Program-made: the position numbers and the translations under genes
Part shown: piece by piece, positions 1 through 11,040 of the stretch
How the letters are laid out: every line of letters starts with the position of its first letter
Position numbering within the stretch: position 1 is the first letter of the stretch
Assembly (NCBI GenBank): GCA_036971475.1
Contig: JBAIZL010000002.1
Span: forward strand, 47,345,229-47,409,228
Origin: Prosapia bicincta
Lineage: Eukaryota; Arthropoda; Insecta; Hemiptera; Cercopidae
Direction of reading: 5' to 3'
DNA length: 64,000 nt
The notes under the pieces: generated by a model
The model's input: only the letters and a program-made list of their open reading frames with translations
What the model was told of the DNA's origin: nothing
Database searches by the model: none

Positions 1-2051
1 CTCTGCAGGTGTTGCCTAAATCTCAGACAAGAAGTTTATAGCCATATCAATTATTGTCGACTCAATACTTGTCGTAGGCAATAGTCATAGAGGCTTTTCT
101 ATTAACAGCAAAAACACAATTTCTATTATTATAATGCAGGGAATTTCAAAAAACTGAGGATATCAAAATCCCTTAAAATAAGTTTTAAAAAGTATCAACA
201 ACTACTAGGTAATGTCAGCAAACACAGGCATTTACAAAAAGAGAGCAGTCAATGGCGGAAATAAAATTTGCCTATTAATTTCCAAAATACCTTACAAAGC
301 GATTAAGACCCTTATGACAGAATTATAAAATATTTTTTTAAAAATAAATTAGGACAATTCCGTAAGAGCCTGTATTTTACTGTAGAAATACTAATTATCA
401 CTTCTAGAAAATCCACTCTTTAGTTTCTTCATAGATATAATTATTCTTAACCAAACACTTTGTACGTACATTTCAATACAATAATGCAGTGTAACATAGT
501 GCTGTTATAAGCAAAATTATATTTCTTACAGGATTATGTTTATGAAGTGTAGTTATCTTTCTATCAGAATAATATGTGTGAAAATTTTTATCTTTATATT
601 CCATTTTTATCACTTGTACATTATTAAAATATGTATTCCTTAAATTCTTCGAACTATGTTTTCATTTTTGGATTTAGCAAAGATGGAAAGCTCAGAAGGT
701 ACAAATGCAAAATTTAATAGAAATATGTAAGAGCTATAAGTTCCAGAGATATAATATTTTAAACAAAACGTAAACCAGAAACAACTATAATAATGAAAAT
801 AGGTTTTGTTTAAAATGTCGAAATTTATTTTTTGGTAATAACTCTTCGCTTTTAGTAAATGTTGCCTTACTATAGTGAAATGTTTTAGAAAATGATGAGC
901 TGATGATGATATGGACATCCCCGGTGTCTCTGATATTCACAGTATAGTAACGTAAATTAAAATTGTAAAAATTAACAAAACAACAAGAAATATTAATTAG
1001 GTACCCCAATTCATACCACATTTAATTAGGTACTTAGAAATGAATAAATGTTATTATGAAATAAAATATAAAATTTAACTTTAATGTTAAATTTTTTTGA
1101 TAGTGTACAATTTAATCTTTGTGGTAAGTAATATTTCTTTCACGCAAAATAAGGGCGTGAAGAATTGCAAAGAAGTTATCAACAACTTTTTCCTCATATG
1201 GTAATAGGGTGATCATAAGCTAAATCCATATATTTGTTACATGAACTACATTTAAATCTAATGAGTTTTATAGCATTTCTAAGAATTTAAACAATAGTTT
1301 TTGGGTATCAAAATCTGAGAGATACAATGTACTTTTATTTACTGTAATGTTAGCCATATATAAATATTTTAATTTGAATATTTAAACATTAATTTTTACT
1401 TACTCAAATAACCATGTATATTTTAAAATGTCAGTGGATGAAACAAACAGATTCATGACAATGGTTTGGAACAAAAGTTAACCAAGCGATAACTTTTTAA
1501 AAATAAAATCATAATTTTCAAAGCCTGTAGGACAGTTATTGCGACTTGGAATTGTAGGTCGCGGAAGCAGATACAACTTCACGTTTACCTGTTTTATTTG
1601 CTCTAACTTTTATTAAAATGAAGTTAGCAATTCACGTTGCCTAATGAACTATACTGTGTAATAAAGTTGCAATAGAATCAAAAAATGAAAAACCCTAAAT
1701 ATAAAGCGTAGGTATTAATACATCGGTATAGACGGCCATTTGGCAAAGTAAAAAAGCTGCTAACAAGTTTGTATTGAACGCACTTCGTACTTCACTGGTG
1801 GTACAGATTTGTAGAGAAAGCATGTGGTGGGCATTCACAAGTAGTTACGTAAGTTAAATTCAAGTTCGCTGAATATAAGAGCGCATCAGCGATTACTTGA
1901 AGTCATTGGTCGTACGCTGCATCCCTCTTATGCGTTTATGTAGTTATTTACTGTATTTTAAAAACTCATTTATGTTTTAGACATGTTAAAATGGTTTTTT
2001 ATTTCTCATCTTGAAAGGAGATGAATTGCACGGTTTTCGTAACCCCTCTCC
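1..2051. other. AT-rich sequence without recognised gene
   Basis: No supported coding region. The short open frames here are AT-rich and match nothing I recognise. A weak TATA-like TATAAG at 1874-1879 lies upstream of the TIR element that starts near 2052, but nothing else supports a promoter. Confidence 0.6.
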
Positions 2052-2105
2052 GTCTCACATGCTAGTAGATAGCCAAATCCTACCTTCTCCCCGAGAGTTA
2101 ACGGT
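2052..2105 (+). repeat. Left terminal inverted repeat
   Basis: Near-perfect inverse of 3283-3336. The best-conserved part is 2068-2105. Confidence 0.8.
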
Positions 2106-2598
2106 AAAATAACGGTTAAAATGACGTCATCAGTAAACCGTTATGATGACGCAATTATAAACATGTTCGGACATGTTGGGTTTTTTATTTTTAGTAATTT
2201 TTTAAAATTTTTTATTTTGTACTAACTCTCTAATGGAATATGTCTACTGCACCTAGTGAGGTCATGTTTAGTTTCAATATTTCGTTGTACGGATGGAATA
2301 TTGTGTAATTTCCATTAGAATAACTGAGGGGGAAAGATCTGCCTCCCGAGACTTCATTATATCTACTACTTCGTTATTGACCTACATTTTTGCATATCTT
2401 CCTTAGACCCTTCCTTTCGGTCATATGCTTACTTTACCTCAGACCGAAACTTACTAAACAGAAGAAACACAGAGTCCGCTATATATAAAAAAGCTATTCT
2501 TAGTTCTTCGGGGAGGAGATCGTGCATTATGCATATGATTATTTCTATAAATGTTACAAAATATGGATCATATGTTTGTGACGAAATATTTTTTTTAA

Positions 2599-2892
2599 CA
2601 TAAAGCTGACGGGTTTCCCACAAAGAAATATTCAGAACTGAAGGAAGGTAAAAAGTATTCAGTGCACTACCTCAGAAAATTTGACACTACTTACGCGGAC
2701 GCAGTTGTTGCAGAACTCGGAGGTTTCCCATACAAGGAAGGAGAAGACCCGAAATTCCAGATATTCCTACCTAGACGCTTCATCACACTGTTGGCGAACA
2801 TGGATTTGGATGAGGTGTGTGCCGACGAATTTTACATCGTCTCCAAAGGACCTTCCGGATGTGGATCCACCGAACTGACTTTGCATCAGTAG
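2599..2892 (+). CDS. Small LPxRF-type protein, probable 3' exon
   Basis: An open frame runs from a stop at 2596-2598 to TAG at 2890-2892, about 97 codons. Codon use is more balanced and more GC-rich than the surroundings, as expected of real coding DNA. There is no ATG at the start of the conserved-looking part, but a polypyrimidine tract followed by AG at 2604-2605 would serve as a splice acceptor, so an upstream exon is likely. Notable residues are GFPTKKYSELKEGKKYSV near the start, LRKFDTTYADAVVAEL, then FQIFLPRRF in the middle. The arrangement (a 'YSEL.EGK.Y.V' strand, a 'yG/A.avvaeL' strand, a 'vFLPkRF' strand) resembles small single-stranded-DNA-binding, OB-fold-like proteins that I associate with arthropod mobile elements. 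That assignment is from memory of the pattern only. It sits inside the TIRs, so it is probably element cargo. Confidence 0.5.
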   Translation, partial: HKADGFPTKKYSELKEGKKYSVHYLRKFDTTYADAVVAELGGFPYKEGEDPKFQIFLPRRFITLLANMDLDEVCADEFYIVSKGPSGCGSTELTLHQ

Positions 2893-3159
2893 GCTTATTA
2901 GTCTTGAAAATAATAATTTTAATAACAATTGTATATTTGTTATAATATAGCGATGTAATTATAAGATGCTATTGTATTTGTTTAACCTATTTGTAAAAAA
3001 AATAAATAAATAATAAATAAAAAAGGATTAATTATGTCGCAAGCAGTTCTGCTTACGACTCTTTTTAAAAACATTTTTATATGACCTTGACCTACTAACC
3101 AACTACTTACCCCAAAACTATAACACAAATATGACTTCATCATCTAAACAAGTTCCCAA

Positions 3160-3231
3160 TGACGTCACGGGGAGAACGACCAACCATTTTCCAATGACGT
3201 CATTCACAGTGACGTCATACCCATGACGTGA
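3160..3231. promoter_or_regulatory. Cluster of TGACGTCA palindromes
   Basis: TGACGTCA, the CREB/ATF consensus, occurs at 3160-3167, 3195-3202 and 3210-3217, with a related TGACGTGA just after. One more copy is at 2122-2129 beside the left TIR. They lie just inside the TIRs, so they may be subterminal binding sites for a transposase or host factor. Confidence 0.4.
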
Positions 3232-3282
3232 TCCACGCTAAAATGATTTCGGAAACCATCCCCAATCACCTCCCTTAAAAAA

Positions 3283-3336
3283 ACCGTTAACTCTAGGGGA
3301 GAAGGTAGGATTTTGCTATCTGCTCATGCTCACTCT
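3283..3336 (-). repeat. Right terminal inverted repeat
   Basis: Inverse of 2052-2105, with the inner end at ACCGTTAACTCT and the outer end near 3336. Confidence 0.8.
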
Positions 3337-3839
3337 GTTAGTATGTTTATTAACGATATCGCGAGAAGAGTGGAGTAAAAGAGATTAGCAATAAGGAAAA
3401 CCTACTAGGCAGAATCTCTGGAGACTGGGGAGTTCTTATACTAAAGGAAAGTTTCTAATTTAGGTTCTATGTATTTCTGATATCTTATATCTCTTAAGCA
3501 ACTTCTTTTGCTTATTTGGAACTGTAAAAGACAAGAAAAATAATATTACTTCATATGGAGTGGGGAGTGACTCACAGAATGTGAGCATTTCTCCGTGACA
3601 GAATGTTTGAGTATCTCGTTTCTAGGTGTTACCAACATGTCATTTACTTATTAGGGTAGCAAAGGCACCGGCCTTCCACGTGTTATGTTAAAGGTTGTAT
3701 TTTCTTTTGAGTCATTTTGTGTTGCTAATATTTGTTCGTGAGCTTGTTTATAAACCTACTACTTAAACGTTGTAGATGTGTTTTTATGAAAGACGCGTTT
3801 AGTCAGTATGTTAAATTTTCAGTATGTCTATTGTTGTCA
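3337..3839. other. Unassigned sequence between two elements
   Basis: No gene or repeat recognised here. The far end may include the outermost part of the PLE repeat. Confidence 0.5.
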
Positions 3840-4205
3840 GATCTGTAAAAATGGAGTGCAATAACAACTGTGGAAAAATTAGAAATAATCCCATTAAAAA
3901 CTGTTAGAAGCACGATGTTTCAATACGTTTTAAAGTGGATCATTTAGAATAAAGCAATTATTGATCTCAACTAATGTAATTAGTGGTTTTACATTCAAAT
4001 GTAATTACAACTGCGCATAGTTAAATATAAGCACAAGATTAAATTAACCTTTGTAACCAGTTCAATGTTTTATTTATTTGAACAACATACAAACAGTGCT
4101 CTAATGTATATTGCCTTTCAGTTAACCTATATAAATATCATGCATCCTACAAAAATTATTAATTGGTTAGTTGCTTCCAATTGTTATATTTTACAGCTCA
4201 AAACC
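3840..4205 (+). repeat. Upstream direct repeat (pLTR-like)
   Basis: Colinear with 5048-5395. The best block begins CTAATGTAATTAGTGGTTTT at 3971 and 5169. The repeat ends in a pyrimidine-rich TTGTTATATTTTACAG at 4181-4196, which looks like a splice acceptor; introns in the pLTR or 5' UTR are known for Penelope. Confidence 0.75.
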
Positions 4206-4221
4206 AATACACAATTCATCG

Positions 4222-4812
4222 AACCACCCAGCATTCAAACATTTACTACACAGACTAAATAAAATACCTACGTCCACAACTAACTACACAGAGGTTATAA
4301 ATAATGACAATTATTTAATAGGCAAAATACACACAAAAAATTCTCAACACGAACAGTAGCAACAACACAAACAACAAAATCACGAACACAAACAAATTCA
4401 TCACCCTCACATACATAAACAAACTCACAAATAAAATAGCACACCAATTCAAAAAAGCATGATACATTGTAGCTTACAGAACAACAAATAAAAGCCAAAC
4501 AGCTATCACACACAGCATTAATAACAATACCAACACATACAATAACCCAGGAGTATACAAACTAAAATGCAACAACTGCAATAAGTTCTATATTGGGCAA
4601 ACAGGCAGAAAGATATAAAGAACACAAAAGCGCACTGCACACTACTATTGAATCCACCTTCGCAAATAACCTCATAGACACTAAACACTCATGCAAAAGT
4701 ATGGAAAATAACATGAGCATCCTCCACACATGCAACAAAAGCCATAAATTAAACACACTAGAACAGTATAAAATATATAGACATAGCACACCTATAAAAA
4801 TGACATCTTAAA
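4222..4812 (+). pseudogene. PLE ORF remnant: linker and GIY-YIG endonuclease
   Basis: This is the C-terminal part of a PLE polyprotein, whose GIY-YIG nuclease nicks the target for reverse transcription. Fragments appear in all three frames. HPAFKHLLHRLNKIPT (from about 4228) resembles the linker after the reverse transcriptase. GVYKLKCNNCNKFYIGQTGR (about 4550-4609) is the GIY...YIG core, with the two Cys of the PLE-type insertion and the arginine region just after. Downstream pieces include YKEHKSALHTT, STFANNLIDTKHSCKSMENN and NKSHKLNTLEQYKIYRHS. At least two frameshifts and several stops interrupt it, so it is not functional. The family call is firm; the exact start is not defined. Confidence 0.85.
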
Positions 4813-4914
4813 TGAACAAACACGGCACAGATCACACATACTCACCTCACTTCTAACTTTCAAAATAATGGTACCGAGGATGCACAACTGCAGCATTCCT
4901 AGCGGCAAAAATAC

Positions 4915-4950
4915 GAGGCTGAAGACGACGTAAGACGAAAACGTTTCCTC
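4915..4950 (+). ncRNA. Hammerhead-like ribozyme motif in the PLE
   Basis: The order is GAGG (4915-4918), CTGAAGA (4919-4925), a stem II region (4926-4936), GAA (4937-4939), self-complementary AACGTT (4940-4945), T (4946), then CCTC (4947-4950). GAGG pairs with CCTC as stem I. CTGANGA and GAA are the invariant core. The first A and last T of AACGTT are in the A15.1 and U16.1 positions, and T4946 is H17. The short palindromic stem III suggests dimer pairing, as reported for PLE hammerheads. Stem II does not pair well here, so this copy is probably inactive. Confidence 0.6.
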
Positions 4951-5047
4951 CAAGTGTACGTTAACAATTTAACAACTTTAGTTAACAAAAGGTCTGGTCG
5001 CAAGTAATTGTAAAAGTGTAATAACATATATTGTATAATATGGTGAA

Positions 5048-5395
5048 ATCTGTAAATATTGGTTGGAATGACAACATTTGAAACATTAGAAATAATACCA
5101 TTAAAAGTTATAGGAAAAGGTTTTAAAGTGGCCTTTAAAATTACCACTTTTAAAACTATTGACCTTAACTAATGTAATTAGTGGTTTTACATTCAAATGT
5201 AATTACACTTAAGCATAGTTAAATATAAACACACGATTAAATTAACCTTTGTAACCAAATCAATATTTTATTTATTTGAACAGCATTGAACAGTGCTCTA
5301 ATATATATTGCCTTTAAATTATGTACATATAATGCATCGTAAAGGAATTAATTAGTTTTTTTTTGGTTCCATTTCTTTTATTTTACAACTCAACC
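5048..5395 (+). repeat. Downstream direct repeat (pLTR-like)
   Basis: Second copy of 3840-4205 with substitutions and small indels, also ending in a pyrimidine-rich stretch, TTTTATTTTACAACTC. Confidence 0.75.
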
Positions 5396-7599
5396 CATAA
5401 TCGTTCTAGTTTTGTGGCAATTTTTGTACAGAAATATTGTGGGAATAGAATTTTTTTTAACGCAAAATAAATCCATTTAAAATACAATATTAATCCAATA
5501 TATTTCTAACATTTTTTTAATTTACATATTGTGTTATTGTAGATATTTATTTACTACCTTTAACAATGAATAATTAATTATCTTGATGGACTTCATCGAT
5601 GAAAGCTGATATTTGGTATTTACTTCCTGTACCACGTGTTCGTTTTTAGCGAAACGAAATTATAACGGGTGACGAAGAAAGTCATCAGAGATACGAAAAA
5701 ATTATGAAAACTCTCGTTCACGCCCCAAAAGTTATAGTTTTGGAAAAATATAATTCTCCCCAAACCTGGAGCAAATAGTGCTGGTAAAAATGTGCATTGA
5801 CCACCCGTAATTCAGTGAATATAAAATGAATCATAAAACATGTCTTGCATCTATATTGACAATGATTGTTTATTATTGCCATGGAAGGGTATATAGCTAT
5901 GAATTATCCAGTAAAGATAGATTTGGTAATTTTATACTTTTAACCAAATGTACTTATTTAGGGCTGGAATACAGATCACGTGACGAAGTATTACTCCGCG
6001 GAAGTGGACGTTTAATTAGGTAATGTCATATAATATTACAACCAAATATCCTCACTGGGCACTTTATTTTTATATCTTAATAGACACTATTATACATTAC
6101 ATTGTCAAAGCTCTCAGTTAACGAAAACGATAATCGGAATACAAGGTGGTATCGCATGAAAAGAGGTGATTGAGATAATTTTGAAAATATTCAACCGAAA
6201 TTCTTATTTGTGAAATGGTTGATTCCTATAAAAGACGATATTCTTCTTCATGGTATAAATTGTAATTCAGGAATATACAATTTCAAACTATTTTTTAAAG
6301 GACAGGTTGTACCTTTAAATATAAAGAGTGTATTTGACATTTTTTTTATAGTTTTAAATTACCATAAAATAACTTAATTGTTTTTCTTTATGCTAGCCTA
6401 ACCTAATAGTCTATTTATAACTGTTTCCTAAGACATAATTTATACTGGACTAAACAAGGCCGTACATAAAAATATTATAGCTATAGCGTACATATATTTA
6501 TAAATAGGTATAGGTATATTTTATCAAAAACTCTATTGTGATCAAAATATGTTTATTTTATGAAATTATTTTAAACAAAAAGTAAAAGACAGTATCAAGT
6601 GAAAACATGTATCCTCTCTGAGGAAGAACGGAGGTGATTTTTTAAAGCAATCTACCCACAATTAAAATATATTATTTGCTGCCGTATTAGATCTCTGGAC
6701 AGTAAAATGTAGCTTTGTTGGAATTTGCGTTTGTCTTATTTTTTTACGATATTTTCTGTAAGTTAAGTAGCCTATCTAATCCACTTATATAAGTATTTAA
6801 TTTTGTTCCAATAATCACATGTTCTTCATTGCTAAGGAATGTAGTTGATTATAGACCCGTGTCACGATATAAATTACCATATAGATATAAAGCCGTCTCT
6901 AGTATAGGCATATAATCTAATGTATTCTAATTTAACCGATTTATAATTCAAATGCTGTCTACACCACCTTCTTGGTTTCCGAGTTCTTAAAAATGGAATG
7001 ATAGAGTTAAACTTATAGGCACACGAATTTATGAGTAGTTATTTGAATGTTAGGTTAGAGTTGACAGTATCGTTTTAATACTATTGTTTTTAATTAAAGA
7101 GGTTTATTTTCAAATTAAAATTTGCATATAGTAAAATTATTTTTGGAATGAGGATATCAGTAAGATCATGTGATTGCAAAATCTTATATTTTATTATTGA
7201 TATTGGTTTTAAAATGTTAAATAATACTGATAATATGTTTAACCAAGCAGTAAGTTATATTTCAATAATAAATATCCAAATTGAAATCTAAACGTGTGGG
7301 ATTAGTTATTTGTAAGTAAAAATTGCTCTATTGTAAATATAAATATTCAAACAAAATTTCTGAATTTGTTCATTCGAGTACTATCAATAAATGAATATTT
7401 TTTTTCAATTTAAATTCCAAAGAAAGAAAATTCCAACTCTATACATAATAGTAGTCTAAATATTTAAACTTGAAAATAATATGAACGAGACAAGAAGCAG
7501 TAAATAAAACTAACAACATAACAACTAATAAAAAAATGACCAAATAGAATGTAACGAATACTTATATAGAATATAGAACAATAGTGTGTGTTTGTGTGA

Positions 7600-7607
<8 letters not shown>
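5396..7607. other. AT-rich sequence without recognised gene
   Basis: No supported feature. Open frames up to 65 codons are not distinguishable from chance. Confidence 0.6.
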
Positions 7608-7667
<60 letters not shown>

Positions 7668-7709
7668 CCAACATAGGTTATTCAAATACAAGAATATTTA
7701 TTAATTTAT

Positions 7710-7754
7710 ATCCAAAGCTTTTCGTTGGTAAACAGTACCAACATCGTCAGGAAT
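7710..7754 (-). ncRNA. Hammerhead-like motif, copy A left arm
   Basis: Read on the minus strand: ATTC (stem I), CTGACGA core, T, GTTGGTA-loop-TACCAAC (stem II, 7 bp), GAA, AAGCTT, T, GGAT (stem I partner with one G-U pair). All core positions are intact. The single T between the core and stem II is an extra base shared by the family here. Confidence 0.6.
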
Positions 7755-7790
7755 GAAAATTACAATAAATTAATCATTATTGTAATTTTC

Positions 7791-7835
7791 ATTCCTGACG
7801 GTGTTGGTACTGTTTACCAACGAAAAGCTTTGGAT
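7791..7835 (+). ncRNA. Hammerhead-like motif, copy A right arm
   Basis: Same layout as the left arm, with ATTC/GGAT stem I and a 7-bp stem II (7803-7809 with 7815-7821). The core reads CTGACGG, so the last core A has changed and this arm is probably inactive. Confidence 0.5.
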
Positions 7836-7901
7836 ATAAATTAATAAATATTCTTGTAATTGAATAACCTATGTTGTTTAAAATTATTAAACAAGAAAAC
7901 G

Positions 7902-7951
<50 letters not shown>

Positions 7952-8684
7952 ATGTAAATCATTGAGGATATACAAATACATAAATAATTTATTAATTTAT
8001 ATTATATCATTACAATTTTTTGCGAATAGTTACATCATTAAAGCCAACGCACTGACATACTTAATGATAGGCCGTTTGTCGCTTACGTTTGAATGACTAA
8101 TAGATTATAATGTACCTTTTTTGTTAATAATCACAATTAAGTGAAACAAGTTTCAATGAAAGTTTGTAGCTTCGCAAGAGACAGAAGAAACAGTGAAATT
8201 ATATTAGGGACGGGTGAAGGAAGTTTGATGAACACATCCATCTTACATCCAAAACCGAATAGTGTCAACCACGTATGAAATCGCTGCTCAATATCCAATT
8301 TTACTTCCGAGAACACAAACTCGGGAAGACTTCAATAGGTCTAAAATAATACATTGTCTCTGTCTCATACAACTCAGCTGCAAAATTACAAATTTGATGG
8401 AAGGTCTTTCCTATAGATTTTATACACTCTATAACTTTTGACTAGAAGAGTTGTGTATGAAATAAAAAGAAATACATTTGCTCATAATGCGCTTTATGTT
8501 TGCGCGAAAAGTAATACGTGAAAAGTTAACTTGGCTTGCACTACTGTAGCTAATGTTTTTTGCACGCCTTATGTGAACAATTTAGTTTTTACAGACACCT
8601 ACATAATACCCTGGAATAATTATTTCTTTTTAATAAATGAATAGCAGAGCGAGATCAAATTATTTGACCAATAATTAATTAAAT

Positions 8685-8696
<12 letters not shown>

Positions 8697-8767
<71 letters not shown>

Positions 8768-8812
8768 TAAATTTATAAATATTAATAAAAAATAATAATA
8801 ATAATAATAATA
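8697..8812. repeat. (TA)n and (AAT)n microsatellites
   Basis: A long (TA)n to 8760, then a short (AAT)n at about 8790-8812. Confidence 0.9.
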
Positions 8813-10051
8813 CAAACAAAACATTAAAAGTAAGCAATACTTGCAAAAGTTAACTTAGTAAAAGCCGACAAAGAAATACATATAAAAAAAAGTTTGAAAT
8901 AATTAAAAAAGTAATTAGGGAAATAAAAAATTTGTAAAACCCTTAGAGAACTAGGGTAGAGTTTATTGTTAGGATTTAGAAAGTTGAAAGGGAAGGGAGA
9001 GAACAACGGATGTATCACGTACACTTTAAAAAAAAAATAATAATAATTTATAGGACAGTGTTACTGCAAACTTTCAAAAATAACGGATAGTTAAAAAAAG
9101 ATAACGTACACATTTCAAATTTGATGTGTGGATGTTGCCTAAAGAAAAGTGTGTAGTATTAGAAATTGTTAAAAAAAATAGTTAATTTAAATATCGATAA
9201 ATGTTGTGTTAAGAAGTTGGTGTTTAGTTAAATTAATCAATTTATAATCATAGTGTAATAAAGGTATCCTTGAGTCAGAGTACCAGGTACCAATTGTGAG
9301 TTAAGTGCTACAAAAGTCGTCGAACTAATGCCAAGGATTAACGGAACACACGCACAAACACAAAAAAGGAAAGAATGTCACTGCACTTGAGTAAACACTT
9401 TGATTAAAAACTAATTAAACAACTAAATTTGTGGTCAATAAAAACAAATATTTCTAATATACAAGTAACATAAAACATACGTAAACACATAAAAAAAAGA
9501 AAAAACTATAACTCTAAAATTAAAGAAAAAAGTAATTTCATAAGGCAAGAACCTAAACACGCCCCAAAACTTTTACAATTTGTATTAGCTGGACAAATTT
9601 AAATATTATTAAATAAAGTGAAAGAAAATAAATAACAGGTTGTTTACCTTATAAGATTTTGGTTCGACAATATAGTCTTAAATAATTGTGTAACTAAATG
9701 TAAATTCAACGTTTTTACTTTTTATTTAACTGGCAACGGTAATTAATAATGTTCTGGACTATTAAAGAAATTGTTATAACTAAAATTGTTTGTATTTCTT
9801 TGTAAGGCCTACTCTAATTAATTAATTTGTTGCCATCTTATAAAGAAGAAGTGAATCAAAATAATAAAATAAAGGTAGGTCATAGTGATAAGAAGTATAA
9901 TTTACAATTATACAATATAAGAAAATGTTTAATTAGAATTTTCAGTCGAACAATAGGTAAACTGGTGCCCAACCCTTTAAAAACAATTTATTAATCAGTA
10001 ACAATTAAATTCACAAATTTGAAATAATATAGATAAAGGCCAAGGGAAATT

Positions 10052-10066
10052 ATGTTATAATATATA

Positions 10067-10121
<55 letters not shown>

Positions 10122-10122
10122 T
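10052..10122. repeat. (TA)n microsatellite
   Basis: Interrupted (TA)n tract. Confidence 0.9.
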
Positions 10123-10509
10123 TCTAGAAGCCAATATTAAGTGTCTAGATAATATTATAATGTAAAATATTCTGATAGTATAATAAATTTTAAGTAATCT
10201 ATTACATTGTTTATTTAATCTGCGTAAATCCATCCTCCCGAGAGGTGGCGAAATCTTATTTTAAATTTTTTGAATTTATAAAATCAATGATGTTTAATCT
10301 TAAATATTTAACAAAATCGTATCAGGTAAATATAATAAAGTTTAAAATAAGTTGGATGACTCAAGATATGTTGTAGCATTTCCGTTATGTTAAAAATTGT
10401 AAAAGTTTAGAGTTAAAAAAATACTTCTTATTATTCAACTTTAAAAAATAATTGAATAACATTGTTTACGTACTTTTCTTTAAATTAAATATAATTTAAA
10501 AACCAGTGT

Positions 10510-11040
10510 AAATGCTTCAGAGAGGGACTCCTTATCGCCCCACCTTTGTCCCTTCCATGGTTTCAAGACGTCGATCAAACGACATCCCTCTCGTCACTCT
10601 CGACGTGATGTAGTTTCTCGTGAGTTCCAAGCAAGGCTCGGTTTAGATCAAACATATTTCCCGTTACGCTTTACGTGACGTGATTTTTCTTAATTTGTTC
10701 TCCTGTCGTGTGGCGAACATATTATTAGCATAAATAGTGACTATTTTGACTTACATGTGATTTCTCTTATGGTACTTAGGTAAGTGATAAGTGCGTCAAA
10801 GGGTGCACCCGAACAACTGTCTGTCATCCGGAACTATGTATTATTCGTAGTTCCGATAGTGGATGATGCTTAGTCTTGTCTCCTTTACACCTCTGTGATC
10901 GCGTGGATTATTTGTTATTGGAATGGAGATGTTTATCCGTTTTACTTGATCAAATTTCTGGTAAATATTCTACGTATGATCCGGTTTCCCATATCTAAGA
11001 TGGCGTATGTACCATGGCATAGCCGTTTCAAAAGTCATGT
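10510..11040. other. GC-richer island of unknown nature
   Basis: Distinctly less AT-rich than its surroundings, with several CpG-containing words (GACGTC, TACGTGACGTGA) and a small inverted repeat GGAACTATG...CGTAGTTCC around 10831-10856. No open frame of useful length. It could be a promoter region, an untranslated exon or an LTR fragment. Confidence 0.3.

Larger units (their letters stand above)
2052..3336 (+). mobile_element. TIR-bounded DNA element (about 1.28 kb) with small ORF
   Basis: The two ends are inverted copies of each other over about 50 bp: 2052-2105 reads toward the centre and 3283-3336 is its reverse complement with a few mismatches and a 2-bp indel. The shared core includes ATCCTACCTTCTCCCC and the inner end AGAGTTAACGGT. 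Between them lie a small ORF, an AATAAA-rich stretch near 3000-3025 and several TGACGTCA palindromes. No transposase is visible, so this would be non-autonomous. The outer limits are uncertain because similarity fades there, and I could not define a target duplication. The superfamily is not recognised. Confidence 0.7.
3840..5395 (+). mobile_element. Penelope-like element remnant with GIY-YIG endonuclease
   Basis: A decayed 3' part of a Penelope-like retroelement lies between two direct repeats (3840-4205 and 5048-5395), as in the pLTR arrangement known for this class. The coding remnant between them carries the GIY-YIG endonuclease. A hammerhead-like motif at 4915-4950 follows the coding remnant. 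The reverse transcriptase part is missing apart from a possible linker. Confidence 0.8.
7608..7949. mobile_element. Palindromic hammerhead unit in (TA)n, copy A
   Basis: A (TA)n tract (7608-7664) is followed by a long palindrome centred near 7775 and by a second (TA)n (7907-7949). Both arms carry AAAGCTTT and a hammerhead-like core, pointing away from the centre. The outer arm sequence includes AACCTATGTTG and its inverse. The same unit recurs near 24.3, 56.5 and 59.7 kb. Confidence 0.75.

Noticed and set aside
1874..1879. TATA box upstream of the TIR element
   Set aside because: A six-base match in AT-rich DNA with no conserved initiator or linked transcript.
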